Positions 48,611 to 63,680 of a stretch of DNA of 64,000 nt are shown piece after piece. Position 1 is the first letter of the stretch. The number at the start of each line of letters is the position of its first letter. The DNA comes from Taeniopygia guttata (taxonomy: Eukaryota > Chordata > Aves > Passeriformes > Estrildidae), in the NCBI RefSeq assembly GCF_048771995.1, contig NC_133063.1:28166810-28230809 (forward strand), read 5' to 3'. The position numbers and the translations under genes are program-made. Under the pieces are notes generated by a model that saw only the letters and a program-made list of their open reading frames with translations, was not told the origin of the DNA and did not search any database.

Positions 48611-51600
48611 ACCACTCCTAAGATTTTTGGTGTTAAAACCTGTCTCCATTTTCCATTTCTTATCCATACTGTTTTTAGCACAGTTACTGACTGTTTGTCA
48701 GCATGAACTCATCATCTGTTCCAGCAAAGTTTTTTGTTTTTTTAACAGCTGTTACATTGAAAAGTATACAGAATAGCTACAAAATTTGCTTTGTATGCAT
48801 TGTGAGGAGATTTGAGAATTCGTTTAGTCATAATTAACTCTGAGATATGTGAAGACTTAATTTGGTATGTGAAAAACAGTATGTTTACATGAAATTAATG
48901 CAGAAGATATAAAGCTGTAATCAGAAGGATTTACTTGCAGTTCTAGATGTATCAGTCTAGTGATACTTCAGGATAGAATTTTTCTTTTTTGGCTTTGTGC
49001 TTCTCATCAAGATTGCATTTCACATTTAAAAGTTGTCTTTAGCAAATTAACATATTGGCTAGTATTACTTCACTTTCCCTGTTGTGTTTTAGTGTTAGGA
49101 TTTGATAGTGTTTTGTATGCCATCAGGAATCTCTGGGTGAATTTTACCTGTTGATGTAAATAATTTAAGTACATGCTTTGATTAATGATGTTATGGAGAT
49201 ATGCTCTTCATGTACTTTTCTTGCTGGCCTTGTGTGTAGTTTATTCACTGTGAAATAAAAGGGCAGGGAGGTCACTTGCTGTAATTAAAGAACAAAGTCT
49301 ATTGTTGTTTGACAGCAAACTGTTTTGAAAGCTACATAAGGGATTTAGCTGTTAAAAACATTGATAAGTATGGGTGTCTAACAATAAGCACAGCTCAAGG
49401 TTCTTAAAGTTCTGTCGTGTTGTCTAGTAGTGTGACGGTGCTTTTTGAGCTGGGTGAAGAGGTGTTGCCCTTTGGCCGTGGAAAGCTTTCCGTGTGAACC
49501 TGCTGACCTCTGCCAATATGTATGACCAGATCTTCTATTGAATTCCTCTGCAAAGCAAGAGTTAGTGTAGCACAATGGAGGCTGGTCTAGAGCATCTATC
49601 AAACAAAGTAGGGAAGCCGATAACCATATTTGGAACTACGGGAAAAATATTTCACTTTGGGCATTAGTAGTTTTATAATTTTAATAACTTCATAAATACC
49701 CAGTAAAGAGGAAAGGATTGATTGTCCAGATGTCATAAGGTTAACCATGTTCTCCATGTTAAAGGACTTTCCTGCAAGACTCTTTTAATTATAGCTATAT
49801 AAAGACTTGTTTTTCCAAAGTAGCATTTTATAGTCCAATAAATGAAATGTATGTTAAAAGTGCTAAGCAAAATCTCCCGTAGCCATAGAGGTGTTCAATA
49901 ACCAGATTTAAGTAACATGGAAAGTGCCATCTGTTTCTAGTTTTCAGCATAAGCCCAGGAATTGAAAAGCTGAGATTTGCTCATATTTTTCCAACTCTTT
50001 CTTTTTTTTTTAATTATCATTATCATTATTTTTAAAAGTTCACCTGGCACTTTATAGAAGCTTTCTGAAATGCAATAACACAGGAGAGACTGTGAAAACA
50101 CATGTTCATACATACAGTTAACCAGTTCCACTTTCATTTAAAGAGATTTCCAGAAGCTCAGTCATTGTAAAATTTATAATAGTGAATCACCTCCTGCAGG
50201 CAAACACAATAAGGGTCAGTTCTTCAAACGTTTTGCTATTGAGGTAGAACCTTATTTACTCTGTCTTTCCTTGAGGGGGGGGGGACCCCACAATCACCCC
50301 AACAACAACAATCAAAAAACCTCACCCCAGCCTCTCAAAGGATAACTTTAGCAAGCTCTTATCAGGCACCTAATTGCATATGATAAAACCAGTGACTAAA
50401 ATTTTCCATTCAGACTTTACTGCTGTTCAGAGAAGTGTTCTAGAATTCTTGATAGGGAGAAAATCACTCTTTTAAAGATAACTTGTTCTAAACTGTTGGG
50501 CAATAAGATTCTTGGCTGCAGCCTATGAGCCCTGGATAAAACGCCATCCGGCCTCTTTTTGAGGTCTTTTACTGAAGCTAATGACTGGTCTTGTGCTGCC
50601 CTGAGATAAATGACATTATCTCTGAGTGGTCTGACAGGAAACAGACATGTTAATGGTGAAGCTGCGGGGAGGATCTGCTGTAGTTCTGACAAAAGAGTAA
50701 AGCTTGGACCCCTGGTTGTGATCATTAACACAGAATGCATTCCTTCATAATTGGAAAGCTATTTTATCGACCACAACGTAAATTACAAATCTGAAGTCTA
50801 CAGGAGTTTTTGCATGCTCAAACTAGTGCCTTTTTTTTCCTCCACCGTAGAAGAAATGGGTTATCTTCGTAGAACTGACATTAGTGGGAGGGCCTGGGGT
50901 CTGCTTTCTGTTAAATGGACACATCCTTTGCACGTTGAATGCAGGTTCCCCTTTATATGCCCTGTGTTATCCATGCTATTTGCATTTCTAGAAGAATAAA
51001 AAACCCCCTGTGTTTCTTCACATCTTATACTCTTATTGACACGTGATATTGAGCATGTTTCACAAGCATCATCAGGAGTATTAACATTTCCGCTATCCTT
51101 CACCTTTACTTACATTTTGGATATGGACATACATATATTTTGGATTTCTGTCACCCACTCTTGAAAAATGTTGGGTTTCTTCTGCAGCAGTTCAGGCTGT
51201 TTTGTGTTACTGCCACATGGTCCATATTTCTCAAATACAGAATTCACTTTTTGAGCTAAGATACTTTGTACAAATGATCCAACGATCAGGTTGTTGTTTT
51301 TATACTATTCTTAACATTGTACCAGCTTTATATTGTACTTATATGATGTTCTAATTCACATGGTGATATATTGCTATGTGCCCTGAATGACTGGAGATTG
51401 TCTGACTTCTTAACTGTGCTTCATTTTTTTACAACAGAAATACATCTTGCCCTCAGTCCTCATATAGACTCATACCTGTGGATCTATGGATTAGCTTCAA
51501 CTCAAAGGCTGGCCATAGGTTTTGCTAAAAACTAGTGTTTGTTTTAGTGTGTTTACATATCAAGGAGATATTTTCATTTCTTAACAATCTCAGATTATAT

Positions 51601-51739
51601 ATGGATTTAAAAAAAAATGTGGTCTGTACATAACATTTCTTGTTTGGTGAAAGATGGCAAAAGTCTTTTTCATGAAACTTTCTGATGATGTCATAATTGC
51701 AAAAAAAAAAAAGATTTTCTAAAAAATCAGAAAAGTTCA

Positions 51740-51754
51740 TATATATATATATAA
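51740..51754. repeat. Short TA microsatellite
   Basis: Seven TA units in intronic AT-rich sequence. Confidence 0.8.
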
Positions 51755-54464
51755 ATTTTGTTTTTTAAACCTCTTTCTTTTTTTGTAGCACTATTTCTGT
51801 CCAGTGCAGCTTTTTTCAGTGCAGCCTTTCACCTGAGTGAATAGTAACACAATCTATAATTTTTAAATTTGCTTAAAAATATGTTAGAAATGTGATAATT
51901 TTAATAAATATAATTACCACTTGTTATAGCAGGATTTGAGGAGTTTTCTGAAATGAGATTTTAAATTAAAATTTTTTAAAAAATTATTACATTCTTGATT
52001 TAATACCACAATGTACTGAAGGCAATGAGTAGCCATTTGGACAAAGAGGAAGGTCAGAGAATGACTTTTGGTTGTGCTGTAGGATTTCAGTAAGCACTCT
52101 CTGTTGCACTTTCTCTTTTAACTCTTACAAAATGGTCTTGGCAATGGGAACAAAGCCTTTGCATTTGAATGAAAGGTTGTACAACTACTCAGAGTGACTT
52201 GACTGACAAGCAGGTTCTTTGTAATTTTTTTTTTTTCTTCTTTGAAAAATTGAGAGAAACATCAAGGAGTGGAATAGGTAGTTTGCTCTGTCGCCCCGCG
52301 TACACGTATGCTTCCATAATATATATGCTTATACATGTGTAACACTACCTGATTAAACAGTTCAAGTGACCATTCAGGGCAAATTGCATGCAATGAAGTA
52401 GGAATCATGTCTGTATAGATAGGTTTTCCAGCTCTAGGGCCACTATAACGCTGATTAAATTTTCTGAAATCTTAAGCCAGCTCTGTAAGTAAGAAAGTTG
52501 CATTTAGTGACAGAGATTTATAATATGTCTGTTTTTATGGTAAGCTGAGAAATACTGCTAAATCTCAAGGTGAAATGATCAACTTCTCTTGCTTCTGCCT
52601 GTTATACCTCTTAGAAATTAAATGTGAAGCTCTTTGTTCACTAATTTTGAAGTGAAATTATGCTACATTCCGTTGTATGTCCTTTATGATAAATCTTTGT
52701 CAGCTGATCTTCAGAAAAAAATACCAAACATTTGCTTCCTTTATCTTCTCACAGTTTCCTAGCCTAAATCTCACTTTTGTGCACAAACACATTTTGAAGT
52801 GTTTGTCTCCAGAGAAACCGCACCAAATAATACTGGAAGGAAAATAACCTCATGAGGATGTTCGAAGCATATGCTAATAGTGGCACGTGAATGCAGTTTT
52901 TGCAGTCAAAAGAGCAAACTAAAATCTATTGGTTGTGGTTACTTGGTGTTTTCAAAACACTAGCATTCTAGTTGTTGAGTTGTCTTGTCATGTTAACCAA
53001 GAAGCAGACGGCATACACCATAGAAGTGTACTTTTACTTAAACAAACTTTAGAGGTTTTGATGCGTTTTCTTTTCTTATTTCCCCGACGGCTTCTTTTTA
53101 TTGAAGGGTAACATGAGGAGACCTGGTAGCAATTTTTTTGCTTTCCCATAACGGTTTGAAATAATAGGTTAGTCTTTGATTGCCAGTCAAATTTCTACCA
53201 GTCAGCTTGATTTTTTTGGTTCTGTTTTTTATCATATGGCACTGGAATATAAAATGTATATGTTTGTAGTTTGCCCTCAGAAACTGGCTTTTTTTTTCCA
53301 TGCTTCAATTAGCAACAGAAGACTAAGCTCCAATTGGTCACACTTTGGTAAACTCTGAAAGCTTGCTTTCTTCATTCTGATAAAAGAAAGTGCCAAGTTT
53401 AGGCTGTGTTTCCCAGGAAATTTTGAGGCACATCTGGCCTCTTTAACTGTGTTCACTAGACAGTTTGATTTTGCACACATTTAGTCATTTGCATTATCCA
53501 TTGAATTAATTCAGCAGTTTTGTTAAGCGCATCCCCCCTGCAACACAAGTTCATGCTATTCAAATGCCACCTTTATTGATGAATTTCAGTGATGCTGTGC
53601 TGAACTCTGGTAGAAATAGGTCTGTGGGTGCCATGGTTGCTTGTTATATAAGCATAGCCTTCATAGTTTTCACCACTTCCCTCAACCAGTAAGAAAAGTG
53701 AAAAGCAAACTTTCTCATAGTGCACAGGGTCAAACCAAATTATTTTTGGATTTCCTGTCACCTCTTTGGCTGATTTCTGTGGATGGCTTATGTTAAAAGC
53801 AACAATAATGTTTGAATTGGAAGAGTTTGGTCTTTGGGTTTTCATTCTTCATGGAGAACTGTTTATTTTGGTGTGGTTCGCCACACTACATGGATAGTGC
53901 TATCAAATCTGTGCTTTGTTATAGGCTTGTAGCAGTGAAGTAATGGCAGCATTTGCATGTTTCAGGGTTTCATGTTCTTGCCAATTCTTTCTTTTTGAAG
54001 GAGGGAAATGAAACTAGATCTGTATCCCTTCAAAAAAGGTAATAGTTAGAAGCAAATACAATTAGAAGTGGACCTTGTTACTTTGTTGAACTTTGTTTTG
54101 CTAATAGAAGTTCTAAATCTGATTTTGTAAATGTTGAGGCATTGGTTCCATTAGTTTGCCCTGACTACAAGGATCTAATATGCCAAGAGTATTTATGGAC
54201 ATAATAAACACATTTGACATAAAGTTTTGATAGTTAATTTTTGCTCTGGGTTTAATGTTAGGCACTATATGTTGTATTGTACTAGAGTTCTGGAATTGGA
54301 AGGAAAAACACTGCTGCATTTTGAGAACAATGAAGGTGGTTGTTCCACACCCAGTTTTACTGAAAATGAAAATTGATGTTTTTGTCCACATCAGCCAATA
54401 GTAAGGTGGAATATGATGTAATAGTGTTACTAGTTGCTGTTTAAGTAGAGGGTTATGCAAACAT

Positions 54465-54535
54465 GTGTGTGTGTACATATATCAATATAGATATTAACAA
54501 ATATGCTGGAGGTGTGTATATATATATATGTACAT
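54465..54535. repeat. TG/TA microsatellite
   Basis: GTGTGTGTG followed, after an AT-rich spacer, by TGTGTATATATATATATG in the ZNF608 intron. Confidence 0.8.
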
Positions 54536-57500
54536 GTACTACGTAAAAAAAAAAAAAAGAGCTGCTACTGTTTTATAAATACAGCAACTGTGTTTTGGCT
54601 AATAGATTTATTTACATTTCATGTCCAGATCTTTTAACAGTCTTTCCTGTGATGCTGCAACGGATGCCAAGCACTGAAGGAGAAAGCTAGCAGCTGTTTC
54701 CATTACAGCATTGGTACATTAGCCTCTGCACTTTATTTTCATTTTATGATCTCCTCTAACCTTTCCTAATCACCTCCTAAAAAGGCTTTTCCCCTTCTGC
54801 CTCTGATTTATCTGTCTGCAGGGTTCTGTATTTTTCTTAGCTTTAAAAATGTAAAATTTGTGTGGTTTTTTTTTTTTCCTAAGAACTTAATGCTTTGACT
54901 CTTACTCACACTGAGCAAGGGCTTACTGTCCTTTTTCAACTCAAGTAATTAGTTCCTTGTGTTGTGTTTCTGTAATCCCTTATTGGAGATGAGTCCAGGT
55001 TGCAGAACAGGACCTACTATGACCATTTATATTATTCTTGTAACAACTTGAGCCACTGTATGATTTATAGGTTTTTTTGTACACCACCTGAACAGTGTTT
55101 TGTTCATTCTTGCTCTTTCCTTCACCATCTCTTTGAAAATGATTGTTTCATGGGTGTATGTTCTTATTGCTGAGATATGACTGAAAACTGCACGCAGTAC
55201 AGTGAAGCACATTCATTTTCATCTAGTACCCGTTTATTGCCTTGAGCACTGTAAATCTGTCAGCTCTTCACGATGCTTTCACCTCTTTCTTCATTTGCTC
55301 CAGCTTCTAGTTTGACAATGTTCCCCTGAGGCAGAATTCTAATCTGCTTCCAATTAGTTGCAAAATGTGACTCAAATTTCCACATTATGTCTGCTGTTTT
55401 ACTTGCATGCGCACATCTAGAAACAAATTAATGCTCTTGAATATTTATTTTTGGGCCTTCAGATTTACTCTAGGTGGAAAAGTTGCCAACTACATTCAAA
55501 CTACATACAAGATTTATATTTTTTCTTAAAGTGAAATATTTCTTAAGGGTTTCAAATGCCTCTTACTGCTTAATTTTCACAAATCCTTTTCAACTGGTTG
55601 GTAATTATTGAGGGTACATTGTATTTCGATAAATTAAACAAGTTAACAATACACATAATTAACATTTAAATATGGATGTGATTGCTGTGTCAGTTCAGGA
55701 TAAGAGGCATTTCTTTTCTACAGAATCAGCACAATTTTTTTTGGAACTTTTAAGTAGTTTTTCAGGATGAGCATGCATACCTGACACCTATCTGGCACCT
55801 CTTATCTGCAACTTCAGAAGCTGTCATTTAGCTGGGGGTAGGCAAAGAGACTCATTTGATCTCTGGTGAGTCTTAATAGGTACAGCTCATTAAAATCTTT
55901 TTGTGTGTCCTTTTGTATGGGCCTGTGCTTGTGTGTGCATCCATATGCATGAGTGCATGGGTGTATATTTAAAATAGGATACCTTAAATTAAGAGGGTTT
56001 CCCTGTAGTATTCATTCTCCTATGAGTAGCTACAGTAGGAACATGTTATATTCAGTGGGGGAAAAGTGAGATTTGGAGTGGGAAGTGTGGAAATCAGGAC
56101 TGAAACCCTGAGGAGAGGACTAAAGGAAATTCTCTCCCCTAAGGAGAGGAATCTAAGGGGAGCTGGAACTTCATTTCTTATTCAGGCAAAACTAGCATTA
56201 GGTACTTTGTGTCAATTCTGCCCATTGTTCATCCACCTCTAATACCTTATCTCTGTAGTTGCCTATACAGAGAAACACTGAGTATTTAATTCAAATATAT
56301 CAGTAGCTAAACTTGTAGATGAAAATCTTTAGTGGAGATTAACACTCTAAAGCCTGGCAGATTGATGTCAGCAGACTTTAAATAGTCTTGCAGAATTTAA
56401 TTGGAAGTATATTGCTGAAATTGAAATGGCTAAGTACCTGTCATTTCTAAATGGGATTTACACCTGTAAATTTATCTATCCACTTATACTTTGCTTATTT
56501 AAAGTATTAAGTATTAAAACATACAGACATGTTTTTTTAAAAAAATATTTCATTGTCTTTACTGTTGCGTGTTGAGGTGGTAGCCTGCTAATTCCATGTC
56601 GTATATAGAAATATCTCCATGCAGGCAAATACATACATGTTGTGTTCTGGTTTTAATCCCTGAGAATGTATTTTCCAGAAAGAACAAAAACTTGAAAATA
56701 GTGGTAAAGGAGAATTATCTCGATGTTATTTTCTTTTGAGTCATCAGTGACTTTTAACTGCAGAGATGAAAAAGCTAACATGTTATTTACTCCTTTAAAG
56801 GTTTCACTTACTCTAGTAGACTCCTGTGATTCACAACATTGTTCTATAAAGAAACAATATTTGCAAACATTGTGAAATGCTGCAGTAGCATGGCATTTTT
56901 TTTTCTCATACAACATCAAAGTATTTGAGGTTCAGCTTTGTAGCCATAGTGAATCACAGTTCCTGTGATTGTCAGTTGTTGATAAAAAAGTACGTAGTCA
57001 ATTAAAACCCGAGTGAAATGTATCTATTTGTAGCTTACAATAACTAACTTTTTAAAGACATGCCGAGTGAATAACGAAGCCAGTACATAAAAAAACCCTC
57101 CCACACATCATCCACATGTACGTGTACACACATATAAACATGCAACCACACATTATTAATTTTTCAGGCAGAAATCACGTGCTTCAGAGAAGCATTAAAT
57201 GCTTTTGTTGATAGCTTATAGTTTTATAAACTCTGAATGCGTTTATTGCCTTTTAACCAGCACTGAATAATAGAAGAACCTATGAGCTTCCACACTGGAC
57301 AGCAGCCAAGCAGCCAAAGAAAGAGAGGGAGGAAAAAAAATAAGTGAATGGCTTAATTGTAGAACAAATCATTTGTTTACAGATTAAGACCTATTTGGTA
57401 GCTAAATCCTATGGACAAGGAGGTGAAAGAATGAGGCACTAAGGTACAGGAAATGAGCTTTATATTTTGTGCCTAAGTCCTGCTATTTTTGCCTTCTCCC

Positions 57501-60500
57501 AAAGAAGAGGAGGCAAGGAAAAAATGAATTGTTTAGCACCAAAGACTGCTGAACAAACCACACATATTAAGTAGGAACAAAAGAGTGGGAGAAGGGAACT
57601 GTTGGTGCACTTACGTGCTGACATGAACCTGACAACCAGAGCTGCTTCCAGCTAGCGGGCACCAGTCTATGGCAAGAGAGCTGGTCTATTTTGTTTCCCT
57701 TTTGAATGGGGTGGAGGACAAATGCTTCTGTTAACTTGAGCAAGCATAATACATTTTCTTGAACCTCTCTCCCCAATATGTCATGTGGTTTGCTTACTAG
57801 AACTGCCTACCCCCCTTTTTTTTTCTGTCTTGCTGTGTCTCTTCTCTTCTTTTTAAGAGCAAATTTTTAAATAGGCCTTTGTTTCAGTATCATAATTAAT
57901 TAGTAGACAGTTCAGATGGTTAAGAAGTGCTTGTGATTCCTTATTTATTGTTGTACAACATTTTTTAAAAGACCCACTTACTGGTAGCCTGTAAATTTGA
58001 AAATATCATTTTCATGAATCATTGGTTTAAAGATCAAAACCAAGAAAGCATTATAGCAGAAATGGAGTAACCTCTGCAGTAAATGTTGTTTAAACTTCTT
58101 CAGTTAAAACTCACTTTTTCAGTAATTTATAGCCTTTCAAAATTCTTACCTTCTGAGTTGAATTTTTTATGACTTCTCTTCATCACTGCTGTGAAAATGA
58201 ATTTACAAAATCAGAATAAGGAAATAGGTCCACAGGTCATGGAAAATAAAACATTTTATTTTACAGAATATCCCTGCTGTATCTTGGTTGGTAATGCCTT
58301 CTGAGAAAACAAGTCATGATTATTTGTGGGGAAATAGGCTTTGATTAGATCAGATTATAAATCATCCGAAGAATATGTTTGGCCTATGTAAAACAACTAT
58401 TCAATTTTCTGTCTTCAGTGGCTGTAGTAATTTACATGGGAAAAAAGAGTAGATATAGCTGAGTTTGGTAAGTTGTGTCTGGTCATTTCTAGTAATAAAA
58501 TACATTTTTAGTTTGACTTATAATAAATTTTTTAAAAAAAAAGTGTTTTTTCCTTTGGCTAAGTTTGTGTAAATAAAAATCAAAAGATGCATGAAAAAAA
58601 GATATTTTCAGTTCTTATTTGAAATCCAGTATAAGAAGGAAAGTTTTTAGTGTGTAATGATACTGTGTAATTTTCGTGAAGGAACAAGGAAAAAGTTAAT
58701 GATCTTCAGGTGTTACCATTTAAGTGCTTCGCAATTCTGTTCTTGTTCTTGTTTCTTTACATATTGCTTGATTGAAATTCACTTATGTGTTAGAAAATGT
58801 CGTGCTCTGCTTATGTATAAACAAATGCGGAGTGTGTTGCCAGTAGTTGTGCTGTTAAGAATGTATCTCCCTCAAACTAGAGTCTACTAAGTAGCAACCT
58901 CCACGAAAGTATTCTTAATAGTTTTTCTTGCTTCAGATTTAGTTTCTGCTGCATTTCCTGACCGCAAGAATGAGAGATAGTGCATGGAAAAGCATTCCTA
59001 GCTGCATTCCCTAGTAACAGGCCACTTCACCCATCCCATGGTTCAAAATGAGCAGCAACATGACCACAGACAGCTCCGCAAAAAGAATGCTGCTGTGGGG
59101 GTTATGTAAGAATTGTGTCTTTTATGTGCAATATATTAATTATAAACGTATTTTTGTATGTTTGTGCCCCTTTGGATTCTCCCTAGGCTCTGAAATCACT
59201 GTGTCTGTGGGAACATTAAGCCAGGCTGTTATCTGTTATCTGTTTGGTAAAATGAGCATTGACATATTTGAAGTGATTGAAAGCAGTGTTCTTAGTAACT
59301 ATTAGAAAACTTTACATTATGTGCATGGTATTGTGATTTTTTCACACTGCACTTTAAAACATTTATAATGTGACTGGCAGAACTATAAAACCAGTTTGTA
59401 ATAAGAAATTTGCACTAGGAAAATTTAAGGCAAAATGGTAGTAATTTTTGCATCTACTTACACATATATATTTTCCTTGTTATTATTGCTTCTAATAGAT
59501 TCACAGTTGGTCTTCAGACTGCAAATTAAAAATTATGACATTGAGATAACAATTGAAATTTCATGAATTTTTCAAAACAAAATTACTCATTTTTTGTTTG
59601 TGTATGCAAGGCTTAACTACCAGTAGACAAATTCACTCCAGGGTAAGTATTTAATTTTTGATCAATGTAGTGAAGTAGAACCATATTTTTCTTCATCAGT
59701 AGTACCTTATCAAGTGATGGATTTGATAAACTTGTTTGTATCCTTGGCAGGGTAAAAACCAATGATGAAGCAATGTTGTCCTGAATGTGAGTTTCAGCAA
59801 ATTAAAAAAGAATTGCATTCTAAATCAACAATTAGACAAAAAAATCATTTAGGATTTGGAGAAATTTGGTAGAAATTAGGGGTTTTTTTGTTGTTGTTGT
59901 ACTGGAAGCCAAGGAGTTGGTAAAAAGGAATTGCTGACCCTTTAGCTCATTAGGATAACAATAGCTCTGGATAATATTTATGGTGTCATAAGAGCTCATA
60001 TTTCATATAATTATGTTTATAAATTTTTAATTCTTTCTGGAAGAGCCATGCTAATACAATATTACTTTCAAAATTGAATGAGGAGTGAGTGGTGTAATTT
60101 GCACTAACAGATTTCAGTATTTTGTAAGGAACAAGCCTTTGGGAAGTTTAAGTATAGAGGTCAGAGCACAGTTTTCTTGTCCTGTTTGGCTTGCCATTTT
60201 TGCACAGTAAGTCACTGTTTTTGCTTTTGTGAATAACAATCAGCTCTCTTCACCAGCAGATGAGGAGTGTGACACTTTAGTTGTTCATTCCTGTACTTTC
60301 AGTGTTTTGACTTAGAAAAGGTCAGTTGATGTGGAAGCTTCAAGTCAGTATACCAGCTTTGTCAAATCATTAGGTTAATATCTTTTAATAATTACTAAAT
60401 TTGTAAAGCTTTTGCTAACAGACCAGGCTATGAGCAGCAAGGAAATATTACTTAGAGGTCAAATTAATCTCCTTTTAAATTGCGGCTTTATTTAAAATCA

Positions 60501-62149
60501 AACTTGTAGCCCACTTTAGAGTTGAATTACTGCATTTGTTTGTTTGGGGTGAGAGTAAAGCATCATTACATGTCTTCAGAGTAGGAAAACATATTTCCTT
60601 TGGTTTGGTCTAAGTTAAGCTGCACTTAGAGGAGCCAGTATATCCAAGACTAACTCCTCTTATAGCACTACAGAAGTTCTTCAGTCTGGCTTTTCCTCTG
60701 TGGAAGTGGGCTATGTTAAATCTTGTTTTCTTCACTTCTGGACACAAAAAGTCATGGTTTTGCTCAGTTCTCCCACAAAAGGTTTTGCACAGTGCTCATG
60801 CAAGTGTGTCTGCACAGGTTTTGGCTGTACCTTAGTCTTTGCATCTGGCTAAGCAGTGAAGCTGTATCTGTGGCATGGGTAGGAATGGAGCAGTGCCAGG
60901 ACAAAAGTGGAAGCTGATGACCAGAGCATGCCTCAGCCTGCAGGTATCAGTGGAAATTTTGTTAGGTTTCTGAAAATGAAATTTGAGCTGTAATACCCCG
61001 TGTGGTTCTAACAGCATCTTCCCAGAACACTATAAATACATATCACTGAGGAGTATTTCTACATTTCTACTGAGGTGTATTTCTACATACAGGTGTGGGA
61101 CATTCCCAAGCCTGCTTCAAGAAAAGGTCCAGGTGACCTACAATAGTGTGCTTTTTCTCACCTAGTGTCCAAGTTGACTGTGGTGAAAGGGAAGGGTACA
61201 CAGACAATGTGTATGGAAAGGCAGTGATCTCAGAATAGGTCTGACGGGGCTGGTGATGAGTACCTAGCTTTGATACCCTTAGTTCTATTTACCTCAGCTG
61301 TAAAAGGATATGTGACTGCAACCTGAATCTATTGAATTTATTTGGGCATTTAGGCTGAGGTTTGGAATCTCCTGGATAAACCTCAATTTATTAAAAAACT
61401 AAGCATTACATTGCATGTTTTCTTCATGAAGGCCATCACTACTTTATGTATAATTTTTTCTCCTCTTTCCCACAAGATGAACGATTATTCGGATATTTTC
61501 TTGAATTTGTGAGATAATTTTGTTCCTTGCACATTGTAGTGACTTTTTATATTTTCCCCATCTTATTCTATATTCAGTATTAGTAGAAGAGATGGAATGT
61601 AAGAAGAAAAGTTTCCTCAAGACTCTCCTGTTCATTTGATAGGTTGTAGATGAAGATAAGTCTCTGGTTCCATCGTGTACTGTGTTTGTCTCCCCTGTTG
61701 TTTCCGTGAACTTACCAGCTTGTTACTGAGAGACATATTTCCAAATTAATAGGAAATGTGTTGTGAAACCGCAAACATGTACCGAAGTCTTGAGGGTAAG
61801 CTGTGTATCTAGAGCACTTTGTCAGGGCTTTTCCTTTTTTAATAGCTTTCATTAACCTGCAGGTACAGAGCTTGTAGAAACCTAATTGCTGAAATCCCAG
61901 TCTCTGTTTTCTGTCCTGCTTTGGAACTCTCCATCTCCGTATTATCATCTGTTTAGCAACATTTGAAATTCTTATCTGGCTGTCTGATGGCTAGTGATGG
62001 CTAGGTGCTCTGGATATAACTAGGAAGAATATCATAGATTGTGTGAAGGGCAGATTTTTTGAGCGTAATGGTTGGAGTTGGAACTGAGTCACTTGATATA
62101 AATGAAGCTCACTTAGATGAAAATTTGCACTTAATTTCTTTAGGGAAGT

Positions 62150-62310
62150 TTTTTTTTTTCCTTTTTTTTTTTTTTTTTAACTGCAGGCGTGGAGATTGAA
62201 CATGTTACCTGGTCATGAGGAGTTTGGGATTTTTTTTCTTGTTGTTGTTTGTTTTTTTGTTGTTGTTTGGGATTTTGTTGTTGCGGTTTTGTTTTATTTT
62301 TGTTTTCTGG
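62150..62310. repeat. T-rich and T/G-rich simple tract
   Basis: Two poly-T runs (about 62151-62178) are followed by GTTGTTGTTTG units to about 62310. The composition yields spurious Phe/Leu frames. Confidence 0.8.
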
Positions 62311-63289
62311 CCACTGTTTTCATACCACCAGACTCTGGAAAACATCTGCTGTAGCTGGCTTGAGATAGGAATAGCCTCATCTTTATGTTTAACAGTATAT
62401 TGCTCCTCATTGGTCTGTCAACTGTCTTGTGTACCCAATGAATTAATTTATGATAACCTATGGAAATAGGTAAGCATACAGTTACTAGTGAAAGAACTGC
62501 TGGCTCCAGGTGTGACATTCTTTTCCTCTGCATTTAATACATGTTAGATAGCTTTCCATAAGATTTTCAGTGATGAGTAAATTAAAAATCACCCCTTTGT
62601 AAAGGAATAGGAAGCAAGTGAGTGTCAGCCTTTGGCAAGGGAAAGATAATCTCTCCACTGACTGTGTTGCCCATCTTGTAGCAAAAAAGTGACTCTTGCC
62701 TTATTTCTCTCTGTGGCCTAGGCCATATACTATTGATGGTGCTGTGTTTAATGCTTAAATGTAGCTTCTAGTAACCATTATAAATTAACAAACATTTGTA
62801 AGTTCCTTCCTATTAGATGTGTTTTCACAGTGCAGAAAAGGCTGTGGCACTACTTGCTGAAGAGTTAGTTTTTTCTTCAGTGTGCCAGCATTTCCATACA
62901 GATGCGTATGTGTGTAGTTACTTGGATTTCAAGCTACTTTCATCAAGAGAAGCCTAAGAAACCAAGAGATGTATATTGACTATGTAAGTACTGAGGGCTG
63001 AAATCAAAACTTTATCTTTCTTTCCTGGTTACAGTTAACCCCTGGCTGAACTCTTAACTACTCAAACTGCCACCAGCCCCATTTCTTCCAGAGCTTCCTC
63101 ATCCAAATTTGTACATAGAGATATGTGGGAGCTACTAGGATGATGACAGATGCCATTTACAGGGCAGTGGAGGGACAGCTTGACTGGCCTGATCTGAAAA
63201 ATGCGCTTTAAGTAGTTGTAGAGACAAAGGTATTTTATGTGTGAGGCAAACAAGACAAGTAATGACAGATGGTTCCAGACGGTTCTCCT

Positions 63290-63680
63290 TTGTCTAGCCT
63301 AATTAAAGATCCAGAGAGTTATTTTATACACCATGTATTGTGCTGAGAGCCATAGTTGCTTCCATAAAACTAAGCTTAAAGAAGTGTGCATAATCGCAGG
63401 AAAGATTTTCGTGGGATGGGTGCGGCTGAAATCTTGAGCACAGAGAAAGGGAGGCTGTCTCTGGTTTGCCTGCAAAATATGTGGTTAATATAGGGAATAA
63501 TAATACAGCCTTTGATTATCAGTTTCAAAGTACGGTGACATCCTGTTTGTTCTCAAGCTGTTAACTTTTTGAAAAGTCACTGCATCTCAGTTAATTAATG
63601 ATGTTTATAGGATTACCATGTTGTTCAATAAGCAAATCCCTCATATTAATTAAAATGTGAGTGTTATAATCTTAAAATGC
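63290..63680. promoter_or_regulatory. Conserved-looking intronic segment (possible enhancer)
   Basis: About 390 bp without simple repeats, carrying CTAATTAAAG, CTTTGATTA (TCF/LEF-like), TTAATTAATGA and TATTAATTAAAA homeodomain-type cores. The reading is by appearance only. Confidence 0.2.
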